From positions 1-24,232 of the forward strand of contig DDSV01000046.1 in NCBI GenBank assembly GCA_002344215.1: DNA of 24,232 nucleotides, given 5' to 3'. The stretch comes from Akkermansiaceae bacterium UBA2381. GTDB lineage: Bacteria > Verrucomicrobiota > Verrucomicrobiia > Verrucomicrobiales > DEV007. The position numbers and the translations under genes were made by a program. Position 1 is the stretch's first letter. Every line of letters begins with the position of its first letter. The notes beneath the pieces are model-generated. The model was not told the DNA's origin, did no database searches, and was given only the letters and a program-made list of their open reading frames with translations. Shown here in pieces: positions 21,347 through 24,232 of the stretch.

Positions 21347-22162
21347 CTACGGGATCCGCATCGCCTCGCGCCAGCGGGAGGGGGTCTGCCCGGTCTGTTT
21401 GCGGAACCATCGGGTGAAATAGTTCTGATCATCAAACCCGGTCGTGGAGGCAATTTCACCGATATCGAGATCCGTCGTCCTAAGAAGGTGCCCGCAATGC
21501 TCCATTCTTGCACGATTGAGAATTTCTCCCACGGTCAGGCCGGTCTCGGTTCGAAGCTGGCGATTCAAATGATCGAGACTGCGACCAAGAGTTTGGGCAA
21601 CGAGTCGGGGCGTCAGACCGATAAAGCCGAGGCGGCTCACCGCCCGCGAGACTGAGGCAAAAACGGGACCTCCTCCGTGGCGGGAATCGACACCGTCCAC
21701 GGCGCGTTGAATCACGGAAAGGATTTGAAGAATGAGAGCGGCGGTCTGAATCGAAAAATCATCCGGATTTAGATGCAGTTCATGCAGCGACACGAGCAAT
21801 CGCTCGACGAGAGCGAGGTCTCGCGAGTTGAGCAGACTTTCCTCCCGCCAGATGACAGGCTCGACGGTCTCGAAATCGATCGCCAGGCAGATCGGACGGA
21901 CGGCGCGGGATTTGACGAAACGGTGGGCCCTGCCCGGGGGGATCACGAGGATGCTGCCCCGCTGCACTGGAAGTGCAGTTTCGCCGAGGCGTTGGATCCC
22001 GCTGCCGCGAAGGTAGAGGAGCACCTGCGCATAGCGATGGACGTGCTCGCTGAGACTTTCCACCCGCGGCATGTGCTGGTTCAGGGCAATCCGCCGCACC
22101 CGAAAGCCCGGCCAGCGGATCCGGAGATTCTCGAGCAGGATGGGACTGAATTCTTTTGCCAT
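21347..22162 (-). CDS. AraC-family transcriptional regulator
   Basis: The protein has 271 residues from the ATG at 22162 (minus strand). A GTG directly before it, at 22165, is an alternative. Residues about 20-110 look like an AraC-type cupin sensor: HVHRYAQVLLYLRGSGIQRL, then RGSILVIPPGRAHRFVKS, a typical sugar-binding cupin opening. Residues about 175-270 are the two-HTH domain: LVAQTLGRSLDHLNRQLRTE and the signature IASTTGFDDQNYFTRWFRKQ, then TGQTPSRWRE. It is divergent from the DapA-like gene across 84 nt, the usual layout for a regulator of the neighbouring catabolic genes, and is probably a sugar- or sugar-acid-responsive activator. Its 3' end is 13 nt from the convergent SGNH gene, with no room for a clear terminator. 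Confidence 0.93.
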   Translation of the reverse strand: MAKEFSPILLENLRIRWPGFRVRRIALNQHMPRVESLSEHVHRYAQVLLYLRGSGIQRLGETALPVQRGSILVIPPGRAHRFVKSRAVRPICLAIDFETVEPVIWREESLLNSRDLALVERLLVSLHELHLNPDDFSIQTAALILQILSVIQRAVDGVDSRHGGGPVFASVSRAVSRLGFIGLTPRLVAQTLGRSLDHLNRQLRTETGLTVGEILNRARMEHCGHLLRTTDLDIGEIASTTGFDDQNYFTRWFRKQTGQTPSRWREAMRIP

Positions 22163-22176
22163 CACGAAACCGGCAT

Positions 22177-22208
22177 CGCTTTTGTGCTAAAATGGGCGCT
22201 TTTATTCT
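22177..22208 (+). promoter_or_regulatory. Direct repeat in the divergent promoter region, candidate AraC operator
   Basis: CGCTTTTGTGCT (22177-22188) and CGCTTTTATTCT (22197-22208) match at 10 of 12 positions and begin exactly 20 bp apart, about two helix turns. AraC-type regulators often bind such direct repeats. The site lies between the two divergent start codons (22162 and 22247), just upstream of the presumed promoter for the DapA-like gene, whose -10-like sequence may be TAGTCT at 22231-22236. Confidence 0.4.
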
Positions 22209-22246
22209 CACCCTGAATCACGGATCCGGCTAGTCTCTTCTTTGTC

Positions 22247-23329
22247 ATGATCAGTCATCCCGCCGAACTCACCCCCTCCACCTCCTGGGAGGAAACCGTC
22301 TGGGCCTATACCCCGGAGGAAGCTCTCGTGGATCACACGGCCAATCCCCGGCTATGCGTGGCGACCCTGCTGCCTTTCCGGAACGGTCAGCCTGACTGGG
22401 AGGGATTCGAGACGAGCGTCCGCTGGATGCTGACCTGCGCCGAAGCGGCCGGCGTCGAGATCGCCTTCGTCCTGAATGCCGACACCGGCTACATTTTCAA
22501 CCTCAGTGAGGAGCTCTACGCCGAAGTGATCCGTCGCTTCCGCGCCGTTTTTCCCGAACCGAAAATTATCTGCGGGACGACGGCGGTGGGAGCACAGGGT
22601 GAGACGTTCAACCCAGGGTGGTATCGGCCCCACCTCGAGATCGCGCAGAATTTCGAAAACGTCGAAGTCATGATCATGACCTCGCGCCTTCTCAATGAAC
22701 TCGGCACCGAGAAGCGCCGCGATGCCTACTATGAGATTGCGGAAATGATCACCGTTCCCGCCATCGTGCACGCGCTTGAACCGGCCTTCGTTCCCTGGGC
22801 CTCTCCCTACAGCCCGTGGCTTCTCCATGAACTCGCAAAGCACGAGAAGTTTGTGGGCGGGAAAATCTCAACCCTCGACGAACCACATTTTCTTTACTGG
22901 GCCGCGATGTGCCGCGACCTCGGTCTCGACTTTGCACCGCACAGCGGTGATGATTTCGGAATCGCCTCGGCCATCAAGATGGGCCTGCCGCTCCTGATCG
23001 GTGCCGGGGTTTCCGCCTGTCCGCTCATCTGCACGGCGAAGAAGTTGTGGAGCAGTGCTCCCCTCGACACCCGCGTTTACAAACTCTTCGAGGCTTTCCA
23101 GTCACTCGAGGATGCTGTCTTCCGCCTTGATGCCAAAGGCAGCGCCGCCGCCTACAAGCACAGCACCGCGCACGTGTTGAAACTGCTCGGGCTGATCGCC
23201 TCGTCCGAGATTCATCCGGAGTGCACCGACCGCCGCCCCGACGATGAAGCCGATCGCATGCGTGAAGCGCTCGTTCGCCCCCTCCGCATCGCCGACCGCC
23301 TCGGAATCAAAAACTTCTCGCTGGCCTGA
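22247..23329 (+). CDS. DapA/N-acetylneuraminate-lyase superfamily aldolase, substrate unknown
   Basis: The 360-residue protein fits the dihydrodipicolinate synthase family, class I aldolases that use a Schiff-base lysine. The barrel start LCVATLLPFRNGQPDWEGFE matches the family's 'tPF..dG.vD...f...v.'. The likely catalytic lysine is Lys206 in KFVGGKISTLDEP, which aligns with the VGIK strand. The conserved Tyr of the family (in the P-Y-Y motif before the YxxIA helix) is not seen: the corresponding strand reads VMIMTSRLLN. The GTTGE-type phosphate/carboxylate loop is replaced by NADTGYIF. So it may act on a different substrate or lack classic activity. It is about 60 residues longer than typical DapA (290-300). 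A TIM-barrel isomerase gene follows 26 nt on and an AraC regulator diverges, so a sugar-acid catabolic step is likely. Confidence 0.85.
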   Translation: MISHPAELTPSTSWEETVWAYTPEEALVDHTANPRLCVATLLPFRNGQPDWEGFETSVRWMLTCAEAAGVEIAFVLNADTGYIFNLSEELYAEVIRRFRAVFPEPKIICGTTAVGAQGETFNPGWYRPHLEIAQNFENVEVMIMTSRLLNELGTEKRRDAYYEIAEMITVPAIVHALEPAFVPWASPYSPWLLHELAKHEKFVGGKISTLDEPHFLYWAAMCRDLGLDFAPHSGDDFGIASAIKMGLPLLIGAGVSACPLICTAKKLWSSAPLDTRVYKLFEAFQSLEDAVFRLDAKGSAAAYKHSTAHVLKLLGLIASSEIHPECTDRRPDDEADRMREALVRPLRIADRLGIKNFSLA

Positions 23330-23355
23330 ACACCTCAATTCCTGAAACCCTTCCG

Positions 23356-24171
23356 ATGGACTTCTCCCGTCTCTGTCTCCACACCATCACGACCAAGCCG
23401 TGGGCTATCGAAGAAGCGATGGACAAGTATGCCGGTGCCGGGATAGCGGGCATCACAGTGTGGCGGCAGTGGCTCGCCGACCGGGACATTGCCAAAGTCG
23501 GGGAACAACTGCGCGAACGGAATCTCGAGATCGTCTCGCTTTGTCGCGGTGGCTTCTTTCCGGCGAAAACAGCGAAGGGTCTTGAGGAGGCGATCGCGGA
23601 CAACCGGCTCGCGATTCATGAGGCGGCCGCCCTCGGCGCTCCCATGATCGTGCTTGTCTGTGGTGCCGTTCCCGGACAACCGCTCTCCGAATCGCGCAAG
23701 CAGATCGCCGATGGCATCGCCGCGATTCTGCCCCTCGCCGAGGAGCACGGAATCCGTCTTGCCGTTGAGCCGCTCCATCCCATGTATGCCGATGATCGCA
23801 GTGCGGTGAACACGATGGCTTCGGCCAATGCGATCTGTGATCAGCTCGATCATCCGCTCGTCGGGATCGCCGCCGATGTCTATCATATCTGGTGGGATCC
23901 CGATCTTGCCGAACAGATCCGGATCACCGGCGAAAAAAAACGTCTCTTCGCCTTTCACGTCTGTGACTGGATGACTCCCACGACGGACCTGCTCAACGAT
24001 AGAGGTCTCATGGGCGAAGGCTGTATCGATGTCCGCGGCATTCGCGCCATGGTCGAGGCGACCGGCTTTACCGGATTCAACGAAGTCGAGATCTTCTCCC
24101 CCCGCTGGTGGTCAAAGAACCAGGATGAGTTCCTCGATCGTATCAAGCAGGCATATGTAGAGCATTGTTAG
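23356..24171 (+). CDS. Sugar phosphate isomerase/epimerase-like TIM-barrel protein
   Basis: The 271-residue product matches the xylose-isomerase-like TIM-barrel (AP endonuclease 2) superfamily, mostly sugar isomerases and epimerases using a divalent metal. Expected metal-ligand residues are present at strand ends: Glu138 (RLAVEPLHP), Asp174 and His177 (GIAADVYHIWWDP), His201 (FAFHVCDW), and Glu243 or Glu245 (FNEVEIFS). The start LCLHTITTKPWAIEEAMDKY agrees with the first barrel strand. No signal peptide is seen. It starts 26 nt after the DapA-like gene in the same direction, so the two probably form an operon that handles one sugar or sugar acid. The exact reaction cannot be told. Confidence 0.92.
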   Translation: MDFSRLCLHTITTKPWAIEEAMDKYAGAGIAGITVWRQWLADRDIAKVGEQLRERNLEIVSLCRGGFFPAKTAKGLEEAIADNRLAIHEAAALGAPMIVLVCGAVPGQPLSESRKQIADGIAAILPLAEEHGIRLAVEPLHPMYADDRSAVNTMASANAICDQLDHPLVGIAADVYHIWWDPDLAEQIRITGEKKRLFAFHVCDWMTPTTDLLNDRGLMGEGCIDVRGIRAMVEATGFTGFNEVEIFSPRWWSKNQDEFLDRIKQAYVEHC

Positions 24172-24210
24172 TCAAATCACCGGGGCACCAGCCCCGCGAA
24201 CCCCAAACCT

Positions 24211-24232
24211 TTTCACCTTTCACCTTTCACCT
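24211..24232 (+). repeat. Heptamer tandem repeat (TTTCACC) at the window end
   Basis: Three perfect head-to-tail copies of TTTCACC occupy 24211-24231, and a fourth may begin at the last base. The array is cut by the window end, so its length is unknown. It lies in non-coding sequence 40 nt after the isomerase gene. Such short heptamer arrays are common in intergenic DNA of several phyla and can vary in copy number by slippage. Confidence 0.7.

Noticed and set aside
21773..22216. Plus-strand open frame opposite the AraC regulator
   Set aside because: It is a shadow; the minus strand encodes a clear AraC protein with the two-HTH signature.
24181..24196. CGGGGC-ACCA-GCCCCG stem after the isomerase gene as a terminator
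   Set aside because: Only 6 bp and no T-run follows; too weak to call.

Overview
The window is about 24 kb of bacterial chromosome with roughly mid-to-high 50s % GC. It is dominated by one nearly continuous ribosomal protein cluster on the + strand (about 1-17,740), followed by about 6.5 kb of unrelated accessory genes. The gene order points to the PVC superphylum, most likely Verrucomicrobiota (Opitutae-like). fusA runs straight into rpsJ without tuf. rpsN is missing between rplE and rpsH, and rpmD between rpsE and rplO. From memory, Chlamydiae share these gaps. The AraC + DapA-like + xylose-isomerase-like sugar module and the Ala-x-Ala/Gln signal peptides also fit Verrucomicrobiota. The assignment is inference; no rRNA is present to settle it.

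Region 1 (1-2909) is the end of a str operon: the C-terminus of S12 (rpsL), then S7 (rpsG) and EF-G (fusA). A strong 13-bp hairpin straddles the rpsL stop. Region 2 (2944-13381) is a fused S10-spc cluster: rpsJ, rplC, rplD, rplW, rplB, rpsS, an inserted gene for a secreted coiled-coil protein, rplV, rpsC, rplP, rpmC, rpsQ, rplN, rplX, rplE, rpsH, rplF, rplR, rpsE, rplO. Region 3 (13462-15801) holds secY and map. After a 200-bp gap with a candidate promoter, region 4 (16002-17738) is an alpha-type block of rpmJ, rpsM, rpsK and rpsD. It ends at a long hairpin without the usual rpoA-rplQ.

The ribosomal genes are ordinary in their cores, but several carry added pieces. L22 is fused to a helix-hairpin-helix module of the kind known on alphaproteobacterial L21 and NuoE. 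S3 has a Gly/Arg-rich tail. S5 and S11 have long acidic or Ala/Pro-rich N-terminal extensions. The oddest insertion is a signal-peptide-bearing coiled-coil protein between rpsS and rplV, so an exported protein appears to be co-transcribed with ribosome parts.

Region 5 (17,883-21,333) holds three + strand genes: a secreted trypsin/HtrA-fold protein that seems to have lost its catalytic His and Ser (a probable pseudoprotease), an M32 (Taq-type) metallocarboxypeptidase, and a secreted AlgX/AlgJ-like SGNH protein. Region 6 (21,347-24,171) is a compact sugar-catabolism module. An AraC-family regulator is divergent from a DapA/N-acetylneuraminate-lyase-family aldolase and a xylose-isomerase-like TIM-barrel protein. 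The divergent promoter region contains a direct repeat spaced 20 bp, a plausible operator. The window ends in a short heptamer tandem repeat.

I saw no tRNA, rRNA, IS element, CRISPR array or phage gene. The most unusual items are the exported protein embedded in the S10 cluster, the L22-HhH fusion and the pseudoprotease following rpsD.
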